The notes below the pieces were generated by a model. The model did not search any database. It was not told the origin of the DNA and worked only from the letters and a program-made list of their open reading frames with translations. The position numbers and the translations under genes were made by a program. From Bacteroidales bacterium (lineage in GTDB: Bacteria > Bacteroidota > Bacteroidia > Bacteroidales > BM520): a DNA stretch of 22,177 nucleotides. Positions 7,577 to 17,300 of the stretch are shown piece after piece. The first letter of the stretch is position 1. Every line of letters begins with the position of its first letter. Where the stretch lies: assembly GCA_023230285.1 (NCBI GenBank), contig JALNXP010000011.1, positions 1-22,177 of the forward strand, written 5' to 3'.

Positions 7577-7774
7577 TTATGCGTTTTCCTGCATGGTTCT
7601 CAAATGCTGTACATAAGCAGCTTTGATCATCCGTTCACGTTTTACTACTGAAGGTTTTGTGAATTTTTGACGTGCTCTTAATTCTTTCACAACGCCGGTT
7701 TTTTCAAACTTCCTTTTCAACTTCTTTAAAGCCTTGTCAATGTTTTCACCTTCTTTTACAGGAACAAAAATCAT
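7577..7774 (-). CDS. rpsU: 30S ribosomal protein bS21
   Basis: Small-subunit platform protein. In Bacteroidia, bS21 with bS18 and bS6 is known to hold the 16S rRNA 3' tail so that ribosomes normally ignore Shine-Dalgarno sequences. The 65 residues open MIFVPVKEGENIDKALKKLK, followed by the basic RKFEKTGVVKELRARQKFTK stretch and a helical C-terminus. It starts at ATG 7774, preceded by a strong Shine-Dalgarno and a promoter -7 box (separate entries). The xerC-like gene follows after 86 bases that contain a large palindrome. Confidence 0.95.
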   Translation of the reverse strand: MIFVPVKEGENIDKALKKLKRKFEKTGVVKELRARQKFTKPSVVKRERMIKAAYVQHLRTMQENA

Positions 7775-7782
7775 AATAAATA

Positions 7783-7792
7783 CCCTCTTTCT
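7783..7792 (-). promoter_or_regulatory. Extended Shine-Dalgarno of rpsU
   Basis: The leader carries AGAAAGAGGG, then eight bases, then the ATG. It pairs with the 16S tail CCTCCTTTCT over ten positions with one A-C mismatch and one G-U wobble. Exceptionally strong SDs on rpsU are described across Bacteroidota as the basis of bS21 autoregulation by bS21-lacking ribosomes. Confidence 0.75.
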
Positions 7793-7824
7793 TTTGAATT
7801 AATAATCTTGAAATTTTGAGGTTG

Positions 7825-7832
7825 CAAAGATA
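7825..7832 (-). promoter_or_regulatory. Putative rpsU promoter (-7 box)
   Basis: TATCTTTG on the minus strand matches TAnnTTTG. It is identical to the -7 box of the tRNA-tuf promoter and lies about 50 bases upstream of the rpsU ATG. The -33 position is only TTA-like, so this half of the promoter is weak. Confidence 0.55.
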
Positions 7833-7866
7833 GTACTTTTTTTTTAATTGTAATATGTTTTGTAAT

Positions 7867-10842
7867 TTATTCTTTCACAATCTTCTCTACAACAACAACC
7901 TTCCCTTTTATGATTGACATAAAATAAACACCTTGCCTCAACTCCGAAACATTGAGTTCACAATTGGAAACATCTTGCACTTTTTTTGTCAGCACTTTTT
8001 TGCCGCTAATATCATAAATATCGATTTCAGCTGCTCCGACTTCACCGGTAGCAATATTCAGAATCGACTTCACCGGATTTGGATACACGTTTATTGTCAT
8101 GCCAACCACATTATCAATACCAACCACATTGAAAGTCAATATTTCCGAGTTTTCCGACTCTTGTCCTGCTTTATCTACGGTAGTAGCATAAACGCTATAT
8201 TCAACATCATGCACAATTTCAAGTATCAGTTGTGTTCCGTTTACCTGATAAATTTCTTTACTGCCGTCAGCCATCTCGACTGAAACGTTGAAATAATCTA
8301 AATCATTAATGTCCGGCATATCCCAAGAGATAGCGACATAGCTTCTTTGTCCGAGGAAATCATCGACACGCAAATTTGTCGGTGGTGGCGGGACCTCATC
8401 TTCTGCATAGAAAGTGATAGTGCCATAGCCTGTCGGGATAAAAGTCTCGGTATTATCGCAGGGCCACAGTCCGTCGTAATTTCCCATGGCAGCATTTCTG
8501 ACATAGTAGTACAGACCACTCATATTCTGTTCATTAGGTGTTATTTCATAAGTTTCTCCTCCTATTGGCAGAGCGAACTCCATAACTACATGTCCTGTTG
8601 CATCAGAGGCTTCAAATTCAGTATTTTCCAAAGTAATTGTAGTACCCACACTTTGATTATCGTAAATTGGTCTATACCTTATAGTATTAGGACCGCCTTC
8701 GACATAGTCCATCCAGTAATTGCCTTCGCTGTCATCACCTTGAGGCTCATAAGTACCGTCATTATTATCATCCATATAAAAAGCCACTCTGTCGTTAGTA
8801 TTCAATTGATTATCATTTTCATTGACAGAAGCGACATACAATTTTTCGCCGCAGACTTTAAAATAGAGTTTCACGCTTCCAACGGGCTGACTGCCACCAT
8901 CTATACCTAAAAAATCTGAAGATTCCACTTCATAAGCGTCATTCCACTCGCCTTCCGACATAACTCCGTCTATTACAGGAGCTTCGCCATCAAAAGCATC
9001 TATGGCATAAGTTATAAAATGCGTTGAGGTATAGCCCAGAGCCACATTTGAATACGGTGATTCCACATTATCATTGATAATAGCGGTAACGGCGTAATAA
9101 TACTCATAAGTTGGAACAGCTGTTTCGTCATAGAACTCGGTTACTCCGGCTTCTACCGTTCCGATAGCAGTTGTAAACGGGTCTTGTTCATACCTTTTTC
9201 TATATATATTATAGCCATCATTATTATCTGCGAGTTCGCTCCAAGAAAGTTTGACAAACACGTCAATACCCTGAGTAGCGAACAAGTCGGTGATAAAATT
9301 GCCTGTTGGTTGAAGTTCGGCGGAAATAGTGGTTGTATTGTCGGCTGTGATAGTCACATTATCAATTATCTGAGGATAATATCCTGTTTTTGAGACTGTT
9401 ACTGTATATGTACCTGCCGGAATATACTTAACGATAAACTCGCCATTTTCATCGGAATAGTCGAAATAATCATCGATGCCATTGACAGAGATTACGGCTT
9501 TACTATTGTCATCAGTACCAACGAGGTTGACTGTTCCATCTAAGGTTCCGGAGTTATTAGGTTTTGGGACGAAGTAATAAGCCTGACCGCCGTAGCCCAT
9601 TTCGCGTGGGTGAACGCCCTTTCCGGCGGCGATACCGCATGAGCCATCAGGGGCAATGTCGATAAATTCGAAAACACCGGTTGTTGATAATTCGGCTATA
9701 GGCACAGCACTTTGTCTACGGAAAATAAGCAAATCGGCAGAAGAATTGTTTATAGGACCGTAAGTTGCGCAAGCTATCAAACTGCCATCATCGGTAATAG
9801 AGATATTTGGAACTTCGTCACCACAATCGTGGTAAGCCCAGAGCGGTTCAGCAGAATAATTGTTGAACACATAAACAGATCCCATATAGCCATTTGTGAT
9901 AAATCCGAGAGTTCCGACAGCGATAGTTGAGCCGTCAGCGGAGATGTCTACCCCGCAGCCCCAAGTAGAAGAGGAGTTTTCGTGTTGTACGCTTGCTTTC
10001 CAAACCAACCGGTATTCACCGTCTTCATATTTATACAGAGAAGCGAAGCCGCTGAAGTCGGCATAAGCGAGATATTCGCCGCCGGAGCTGAAAGCCGGAG
10101 GTGCGGTCGGCGAATTATTATAATAATACAAATTCTGAAGAATGTCGCCGGTTACAGGATTTACAATCAACGCAGCTCGCATTGTCGCTGCCACACAAAC
10201 AACCAAATGTTCGTTACCATCAGAAACATTCATTTCAACTATACCATTTTCCGTAGTAAAAGACCAAACCGGTGTTGTCATATTATTAAGCAGATATGCT
10301 TCTGCATAGTTGGCTCCATTTCTATCATTTACACCTATATATATGCCTGTTCCATCAGGATATGGAGTTATAACCGCAATATTTCCCACCATATCTTGTT
10401 CCAGAATAAGATTTCCTGTTGACGGGTCAATAACATAAAGCATATTCCCATCGGCGACTGCGACTAAAGTGCCGGCTTCATTGGCAAAAGCATCCGTAAA
10501 ATCGGCAAAAGTTTCAAATTCCCATTCAGGAGTGGAAGTCTCACCATATTGAGCAATTCTCGAATCATTAAGCTGCCAATTGACGACATTTTTAGAGGTA
10601 ATATTAGAAAAATACACATTTTGACCGATAGCATAAGGTTCGTGCATTTCCCAGATGACATTGAGGTTATCTGTTACCTCATTTACAGATTTAGAATTAG
10701 CAAAGTTGCCGTATTCTTTTTCATACGTGACACCATTTTCAGCATTTGTAACAGTTTTCACTGCAAGATTTTTTTGTGCAACAGCGTTGATACCAAAAAT
10801 CATCAACAAAGCACAAATTGCAAAAGATAAAAATTTTTTCAT
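7867..10842 (-). CDS. Secreted multidomain beta-propeller/CBM9-like protein with T9SS sorting domain
   Basis: A 991-residue exported protein of unknown specific function. Residues 1-22 are a signal peptide (MKKFLSFAICALLMIFGINA). Residues about 50-428 form a PQQ/WD40-like beta-propeller, with repeated blocks such as YVIDPSTGNLILEQ, ALIVNPVTGDIL and VDISADGSTIAVG. About 429-513 is a CarboxypepD_reg-like domain (LDGTVNLVG, YIPAGTYTVTVSKTGYYP). About 514-606 is Fn3. About 607-815 is a CBM9/DOMON-like sandwich (APVIDGVMSEGEWNDAYEV, LYVASVNENDNQL). About 819-905 is a second Fn3. Residues 919-991 are a type A T9SS sorting domain (VYPNPV, LRQGVYFM, EKIVKE). It is likely secreted across the outer membrane and anchored on the cell surface. 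The domain mix suggests binding of a polymer, but no enzymatic site is seen. djlA lies 44 bases upstream on the same strand. Confidence 0.88.
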   Translation of the reverse strand: MKKFLSFAICALLMIFGINAVAQKNLAVKTVTNAENGVTYEKEYGNFANSKSVNEVTDNLNVIWEMHEPYAIGQNVYFSNITSKNVVNWQLNDSRIAQYGETSTPEWEFETFADFTDAFANEAGTLVAVADGNMLYVIDPSTGNLILEQDMVGNIAVITPYPDGTGIYIGVNDRNGANYAEAYLLNNMTTPVWSFTTENGIVEMNVSDGNEHLVVCVAATMRAALIVNPVTGDILQNLYYYNNSPTAPPAFSSGGEYLAYADFSGFASLYKYEDGEYRLVWKASVQHENSSSTWGCGVDISADGSTIAVGTLGFITNGYMGSVYVFNNYSAEPLWAYHDCGDEVPNISITDDGSLIACATYGPINNSSADLLIFRRQSAVPIAELSTTGVFEFIDIAPDGSCGIAAGKGVHPREMGYGGQAYYFVPKPNNSGTLDGTVNLVGTDDNSKAVISVNGIDDYFDYSDENGEFIVKYIPAGTYTVTVSKTGYYPQIIDNVTITADNTTTISAELQPTGNFITDLFATQGIDVFVKLSWSELADNNDGYNIYRKRYEQDPFTTAIGTVEAGVTEFYDETAVPTYEYYYAVTAIINDNVESPYSNVALGYTSTHFITYAIDAFDGEAPVIDGVMSEGEWNDAYEVESSDFLGIDGGSQPVGSVKLYFKVCGEKLYVASVNENDNQLNTNDRVAFYMDDNNDGTYEPQGDDSEGNYWMDYVEGGPNTIRYRPIYDNQSVGTTITLENTEFEASDATGHVVMEFALPIGGETYEITPNEQNMSGLYYYVRNAAMGNYDGLWPCDNTETFIPTGYGTITFYAEDEVPPPPTNLRVDDFLGQRSYVAISWDMPDINDLDYFNVSVEMADGSKEIYQVNGTQLILEIVHDVEYSVYATTVDKAGQESENSEILTFNVVGIDNVVGMTINVYPNPVKSILNIATGEVGAAEIDIYDISGKKVLTKKVQDVSNCELNVSELRQGVYFMSIIKGKVVVVEKIVKE

Positions 10843-10886
10843 AGTAAATTATTTATGTTATATAATTATGTTTCAGACATTTGCAA

Positions 10887-11633
10887 TTACTTCATCCCTC
10901 TTTCAAGTTTTATTTTATCATAAGCTTCTTTTATTTTTTGAAATTTAGCTTGAGCTTCTTTTTGAGCATTTTCTCCGAGATGAGCAACTTTATCGGGGTG
11001 ATTTTTCACGGCTAACCTTCTATATGCTTTTTTCACATCTTCATCAGAAGCATCGGGAGTAATTTCGAGGATGGTATAATAGTCATCATTTTTATCGAGG
11101 AACATAGCCTTAATAGAATTATAATCCTGAGTAGAGATACGGAAATAAGTGGCTATAACTTCAATAAGGTCGAGTTCGGCTTTACTAATACTTTTATCGG
11201 CAGAGGCGATGCCAAACAGATACTGCAAAAGTAGAAGTTTAGATGCCTTGTCCATATATCTATTTATCTGATTAGCAACCTCATAGATGTTATACTCCTG
11301 TTTAAGGACGTTTTTCAATATTTTGATATATGCCTCTGCTTTCTCTGCGCCGAATTGTTGCAGGAACCATTTTTTAACAAAATCGAGTTCAGATTTCATC
11401 ACAGCTCCATCTGCTTTCATCATTGCAGCAGTAAGGACTATAAGGCTCATTTCGAAGTCGCCCTGTTGAGTTTGAGTTTTATCGGCATAAACAGTTTCGG
11501 TTCCATTTCCGGAAGCCATATTATTTTTAACATTATCTACAATAGAGCCAATTGCAACTCCCAAAATAGCTCCAAGCGGACCTCCGAGAGCCCAGCCGAT
11601 GCCACCACCTATTATCTTACCTAAAAAACCCAT
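10887..11633 (-). CDS. TerB/DnaJ-domain co-chaperone, DjlA-like
   Basis: Membrane-associated J-protein of 248 residues. Residues about 5-30 are a glycine-zipper hydrophobic segment ([20 protein letters not shown]) that could insert in the membrane. About 55-175 is a helical TerB/DjlA-type domain, with [22 protein letters not shown] and [20 protein letters not shown] carrying the two acidic repeats typical of TerB. Residues 183-248 are a J-domain with the HPD motif (H212-P213-D214), which stimulates DnaK-type ATPases. ATG 11633 gives the Met-Gly-Phe-Leu start next to the glycine zipper; an upstream in-frame Met at 11672 lies before the -7 box (11648-11655) and is unlikely. It is divergent from the plus-strand cluster. 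Confidence 0.85.
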   Translation of the reverse strand: MGFLGKIIGGGIGWALGGPLGAILGVAIGSIVDNVKNNMASGNGTETVYADKTQTQQGDFEMSLIVLTAAMMKADGAVMKSELDFVKKWFLQQFGAEKAEAYIKILKNVLKQEYNIYEVANQINRYMDKASKLLLLQYLFGIASADKSISKAELDLIEVIATYFRISTQDYNSIKAMFLDKNDDYYTILEITPDASDEDVKKAYRRLAVKNHPDKVAHLGENAQKEAQAKFQKIKEAYDKIKLERGMK

Positions 11634-11647
11634 AAAATTATTTTTTG

Positions 11648-11655
11648 CAAAAATA
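11648..11655 (-). promoter_or_regulatory. Putative promoter of the djlA-like gene
   Basis: TATTTTTG on the minus strand matches TAnnTTTG. A TTG lies 20 bases further upstream as -33 element. The expected transcript leader is very short, about 10 bases before ATG 11633. It supports the downstream start choice. Confidence 0.5.
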
Positions 11656-11688
11656 AGACAACATTTTTTCATTTACAATTTTTTTTTA

Positions 11689-11696
11689 TAACTTTG
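11689..11696 (+). promoter_or_regulatory. Putative promoter of the plus-strand surface cluster
   Basis: TAACTTTG matches TAnnTTTG and lies 54 bases before ATG 11751. The -33 position is only T-rich. With the minus-strand box at 11648-11655 it forms a compact divergent promoter region. Confidence 0.5.
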
Positions 11697-11750
11697 TTTG
11701 CTGATTTTTCAGCCTTAAGATTTGTATGTATAATTAAAAAAAATAAAAAC

Positions 11751-14324
11751 ATGAAAAGATTATTATTATTCTTATCCTTAATTATTGTTTCTATTTCAAT
11801 GTTTTCGCAGAAGAATGTTCTAATAGAAGAAGTTACCGGAACGTGGTGTCAATATTGTCCGCGTGGATTTTATTACAGTGATTCATTAACAACAGAATAC
11901 GACAATGTTATTGCCGTCAGCGTACACTTAAATGATGTCATGAAAGATGATGAATACGCTGCTGCGGTACCGAATATCAGTGCTCCGAGTGCTAATTTCA
12001 ATCGCAATTATATGTCTATTGTACCGGAGTCGTGGTTTGGCACTTATACACAAGAGATGCAAATACAGCCGAAAGTCGACATGGAGATAGCGGCAGAATA
12101 CGATGAGTCCACGAAACTGATTACAGCCACTGTTGAATTGACGGCATTAGAGAACATATCCGGAGATTACAGGATAGTCGGGATAATAACAGAAGACGGT
12201 GTTACAGGACCTGCGCCTGCTTATAATCAATCGAACATATACAGTAACGGGCAATACGGCTATGTCGGCGGTTATGAAAACCTGCCGAACCCCATACCGG
12301 CGCAAAGGATAGCTTACGACCATGTAGGCAGAAAATTGTTAGGCGGATACAACGGCTTCGAGAACTCTTTCCCCACAAGTTTACTTGCAGGGCAATCGCA
12401 CAGTTACAGCATTGAGTATACACTTCCTGACGATTATGACTATAATTATGTCAGGGTTATTGCTGCTCTTATCAAACAAAGTGATGGTAAAATCGACAAT
12501 GCCTGCAAGAGTTTATATCTAAATGGCAACAACAACGCTGCTCCATTATTTACTTCAACAGAAAAGACCGAGAGTTATGTCAATCTCAACTACATATACA
12601 ACATATACGTTCATGACCCGGACAATAAAGATTTAACCATTACAGCCTCAACGCTACCTTCGTGGTTAACTTTTGAGCAAATAGACAACAAGTCGGCTAT
12701 TATTTATGGTGTTCCGACTGCAGTCGGTGACAATGGTGTTGTCATTGAAGTTACTGACGGTGCGCTAAGTACTACACAAGCATTTTTCATCAGTGTTGGC
12801 GAACCTTTGGAAGGTGAGTGGAAGTTGTTAGGCGACAGAGGTATAACCGAGGAAAGTTGTTATGTTTTGGATGCCTGTGCCGATGAAGCCGGCAACCTTT
12901 ACGCCTTAATCCGCGAGAACAGTTTACTCACCGTATATTGTAATTATTTTGATGAACAAGGTTGGGTTGAAATAGGAGCTTCGACAACAACCATTACCAT
13001 AGCCGGTGGTATTGCCATAAATTCTGAAGGAGAGATTTTTGTGACATTTGTAGGCAACAACGACCAAATTAAAGTTCAGAAATTAGTTCAATCGGAATGG
13101 GTTAATGTAGGAACACAATCTTTCACAGGTGCAACTCCCGACATAGCCATCGCCGGTGATGACGTAATTTACATAGTATTTATGGATTTTAGCTCCGATT
13201 ATCACGGAGCCGTCTATAGATATGAAAATGAGGCGTGGACTGCGGTAGGCACCAACGGACAATATAGCACAGCCGTCACAACATGGTATTAAATAGAAAC
13301 TTATGACAACAAACCATACGTTCTTTATACAGATTTTGAAAACTCTAACTATGTAAGTGTCTCGCGTTTTGACGGCAACACATGGAATGTAGTCGGCTAC
13401 AATCCTGTTTCTACAACTTATGGCTCTTATTATTATCAAGAATTTGCTTTTGATAGTGAAGGTAACATTTACGTAGCTTTCTGTACTTTTTCCGACTTTC
13501 ATTTGGCAACATACAAATATAATGGAACGGAATGGATTAGTTTAGGAGAAAATGTTACTGAAAACGCCGTTAGTTTCTTAGACTTAGACTTAAATGAAGA
13601 TGAATTACCGGTAATTTCATATTGTGATAATACGTTAAGCAACTACATAAGTACAATAGAATATAAAGACGGCGAATGGATACACATTGGACAAGAGGGC
13701 TTTTCTGTTGGAGCAAGTTCCTATCTCGAACAAGTCATCATTGACAACACCCCTTTCGTAATCTTTATGGACGTAGAGATAGACAACAGAGCTTCGTGCA
13801 TGTATTATGAAAAAGTAGCAGCATTATATCCGCCAACAAATTTTGCAGCTACTTTATTTAACGACAACTGTGTCAATTTATCGTGGAATTTGCCTGTACA
13901 GGGAACACCCGTCAGCTACAACATCTATCGCAATGATGCTCTTTTACAGAACGTTAGCGAAATGGAATACAACGACAATTCAGTGCCGATAGGCGTATAT
14001 CGTTACACTATCACTGCCGTTTACGAAGCCGGAGAATCTACGCCGGAAGGTCCGATAACCATAGAAATAATTTTAGGTACTGATGAAGTGGATAGTCAAG
14101 ACATATTTAAAATATATCCGACTATGGTTTCAGATGCTGTCACCATAGAAACTACTGTCAGCGGAAAATTGGAAATTTTATCTGTCAACGGAGAAATTAT
14201 TAAAAGCCAAAATTATAAATCCGGAACAAGCAGTTTAAATATAAGTAGCTTAAAATCAGGAATGTATATTATCAGATTTAACTATGACAAAGGTGTTTTT
14301 ATCAACAAAATCATAAAAAAATAA
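11751..14324 (+). pseudogene. Omp28/thioredoxin-like T9SS protein interrupted by an in-frame TAA
   Basis: Read as one frame this is an 857-residue secreted protein. Residues 1-20 are a signal peptide (MKRLLLFLSLIIVSISMFSQ). About 21-240 is an Omp28-like, thioredoxin-fold domain with C33-x-x-C36 (GTWCQYCPRG). About 270-350 is a cadherin/Ig-like domain (DPDNKDLTITASTLPSWLTF). About 355-690 is a repeat region of W-x-x-x-G units, probably a beta-propeller. About 692-780 is Fn3 (LSWNLPVQGTPVSYNIYRN). About 784-857 is a T9SS sorting domain (KIYPTMV, LKSGMYIIRF). Codon 514 is TAA (13290-13292), between TTWY and IETYDNKPYVLY, with no frame change. The product would lose the end of the propeller, Fn3 and the sorting domain. 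This is a recent nonsense mutation, a base-call error or recoding. ATG 11751 is chosen because it begins a clean signal peptide. The CotH gene follows after 44 bases. Confidence 0.82.
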
Positions 14325-14368
14325 GCAATAATCTTTAGCCGTTCACGTTAATAAAAAAATCGTTTTTT

Positions 14369-17300
14369 ATGTTAAGTATTCGTTCAACATTACTTTTTAT
14401 CTTATTGGCAGTGTGTATTAATATTAATGTTAAAGCACAATTATACATCAACGAGATAATGCCATGTAATGTTTCATCTATACTTGATGACACAGAAAAT
14501 TACAGCGGTTGGCTTGAAGTATACAATGCAGGAGGCAGTGCTGTAACTCTCACCGGATATTATTTTACGGACATTTTAACTAATTTGACTCAATATAAAA
14601 TAGTTGCTGACGTAACGATAGCTGCAGGCGGTTATTCTACTTTTTGGTTTGGTAGAAATTCTTTAAGTTCAAATCATGTAGATTTCAAATTAAAGCCTGA
14701 AGGAGGATTAATAGTATTAGTTAATTCTTCGCAGCAAGTAGTTTCGCAGATGCTTTATCCGGCGCAGTATCCCGACATATCGTACGGTTGTACTTCAGAC
14801 GGTGGAAGCACAAGCAACTATTTTGTATCACACAGCTTTGGTGTCACCAACAACAACTCGCAGACGGCAGACAGTCCCTGCGCCGCGCCAAGTTTTTCGC
14901 TCGAAGGCGGCTTTTACTCATCAACAGTCTATATATCAATGAGTTGTTCTATATATGGAGCAAATATTTACTATACACTTGATGGTTCTGAGCCAACAGA
15001 AGCAAGCACGGCTTATTCTTCGCCAATAACAGTAACCTCCGGTATCCGCACAATACGCGCAAGAACATTTGCCGGCGGCTATCTGCCAAGCGATATTGTA
15101 ACTCAGACGTTTTTTATAAACTCACGACAGCCCGAAATACACGCTATATCAATAGTTACCGATGATGACAATCTTGTCAACCTCAACGGAGACATTGACA
15201 GACCGGTTAATATTGAATTGTATTATGATGGCACCCAGCAGCTAAATAAACGACTTGACATTTCATCTGAAACCGATTTAGCCGACAATCCGACAGTAAA
15301 AGCCATCAAACTCATTGCCGACAAAAAGTACGGCAGCAACCGTATTCTTTACGAATTTTTTGCCTCGAAGCCCGGAAGAAGATATAAAAGTTTATTACTC
15401 AGAAATTCAGGTCAAGACTCTCAACACTCGATGTTGTTAGACGGCATGAGCCAAACACTTGCCACGGCATTAGTTGACATTGATTGCCAAGGTTATTTGC
15501 CGGCAACTGTTTACATCAACGGTAATTATTGTGGCATGATTAACATACGAGAAAGGAACAACCGCTATTTTGCAGACTCTAACTATGGTATAGACGAAGA
15601 AAGTCTTTACTTTGTCGAAATTCCATACGCCGGCGCAACTTATCTCGAAGGTCTGACAGGCTCTGTTGATGAATTTGAATCTATGTATGATTATATTACC
15701 GGCAACAACATGAGCAACAGCTCTAATTATCAACAGGCATGCCAATTAATAGACATAGACGCTTTCATCAATTACACCGTTTTACAGCTTTTCGTTTACA
15801 GTCTTGAAGACTGGCCTACAAACAATTACAAAGCATATAAAACTATTACGGACGGAAAATGGCGGTGGATTACCATAGACCTCGACTTGGGATTTAACAT
15901 TGACAACCTAAATGCAGACGCAATATCCGAATTATTAAACGGCACTTCGTGGCATTCCGAACTTGTAAACTCTTTATTACAAAACGCAGATTTCAAGCAA
16001 CAGTTTATCGACATGTTCAGCGTATACCTCGGTAGCATTTTTTCATCGGACAATATAGACAAAGTTGTAGAAGAAACGGCGGGCGTTATAAGAGACGAGT
16101 TTGATTATCATGCTCAATATCAATCTTTTACAAACAACTTTGAAACTTATATCTCTAATTTTAAAACTTTTGGTTCTCAAAGAGCCGACAAGGTATACAG
16201 TCATCTTCAATCTCAATTTTCGCTTGGCTCACCAAAAAGCATTACAATTACTACAAATTTAGAAGATTACTATAATCAACAAGATGAATTACAAGGTATT
16301 AGGATTTTCATCAACGGCATTGCCGTACCGACCAACACTTTCTCCGGCAAATACTATCAAAATTCAACTGTAAGCCTGTCGGCGGTTGCTCCTAAGGGCT
16401 ACACTTTCAATAATTGGACAGATGTGTCGGGAAATATTGTTTCTACTAATGCTGATTATGAATTTACGATTACCCAAGATGTCAACTTGACAGCAAACTT
16501 TAAGTCATCTGAAAATTACAGTTTATACAAGCTATATATCAATGAGGTATGCGCTTCGAACAGTATTTTCATTGACAACTATGATGGTCGTGATGATTGG
16601 ATTGAGATATACAACGGCAGCAATTTCGCCATTGACCTTGGTGGCATGTATATCAGTGACGACAGAGAAGATTTAACCAAGTGTCAGATTCCGGAAGGTT
16701 ATTCTGATGAGACTACGATAGAGCCATACAGTTACAAGATTATCTGGGCGGATTCGGAGCCGGAACAGGGACCGCTGCATGCAGAGTTCAACCTGTCTTC
16801 TACGAAAGCTGAAACCGTGAGCTTGTCGATGGCAATAAACGGCAGTTTAAAAGTCATTGACAGTCTGACGTACGCATTGGGAGCAAACACTTTCGGACGT
16901 TTTCCCGATGGAAGCACGAAGCTTTATTCTTTCTACAACGCCTCATTCGGCAACATGAATATTTCAAATTCCGCAGACGAATTTTGTTGCACCGACACCT
17001 ATTTTCCCAATAACAACGGCGAACCATATATGTCGCTCAGCAACTACATTTTAGACTTTGGCACTGATGAGCGAGTATTAGGTCTGTATATCAACAACTT
17101 AAGCAACAGCGAAACTTTGAATTGGGTTAGTAGCGGCAACAGCGAAAGTTACGAGTTGTCTGCAACATCAGGCACAATTTCGCCACAAGGCAGAGAATAT
17201 GTAGAAATCACCATCGACAGAGAAAATTTCTCAGATGATTTGAATGAAGTCGTTTATTTCACCGGTGGCGATATAACCTTAGGATTGACCATAATAGCGA

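Noticed and set aside
8347..8910. A 187-residue plus-strand open frame
   Set aside because: Also antisense to the T9SS protein and of low-complexity Ile/Ser/His composition typical of reverse-strand translation.
9982..10422. A 146-residue plus-strand open frame
   Set aside because: Antisense shadow of the 991-residue T9SS protein, whose domains are clear; no signal, motif or leader supports it.
13260..13320. A frameshift as cause of the gene interruption
   Set aside because: Reading frame is the same on both sides of the TAA and repeat units align without a shift; only a base substitution is needed.
13503..14324. A separate 273-residue gene starting at TTG 13503
   Set aside because: It is in the same frame as the Omp28-like gene, and the sequence between 13293 and 13502 is coding-like and continuous, so it is the 3' part of the interrupted gene.
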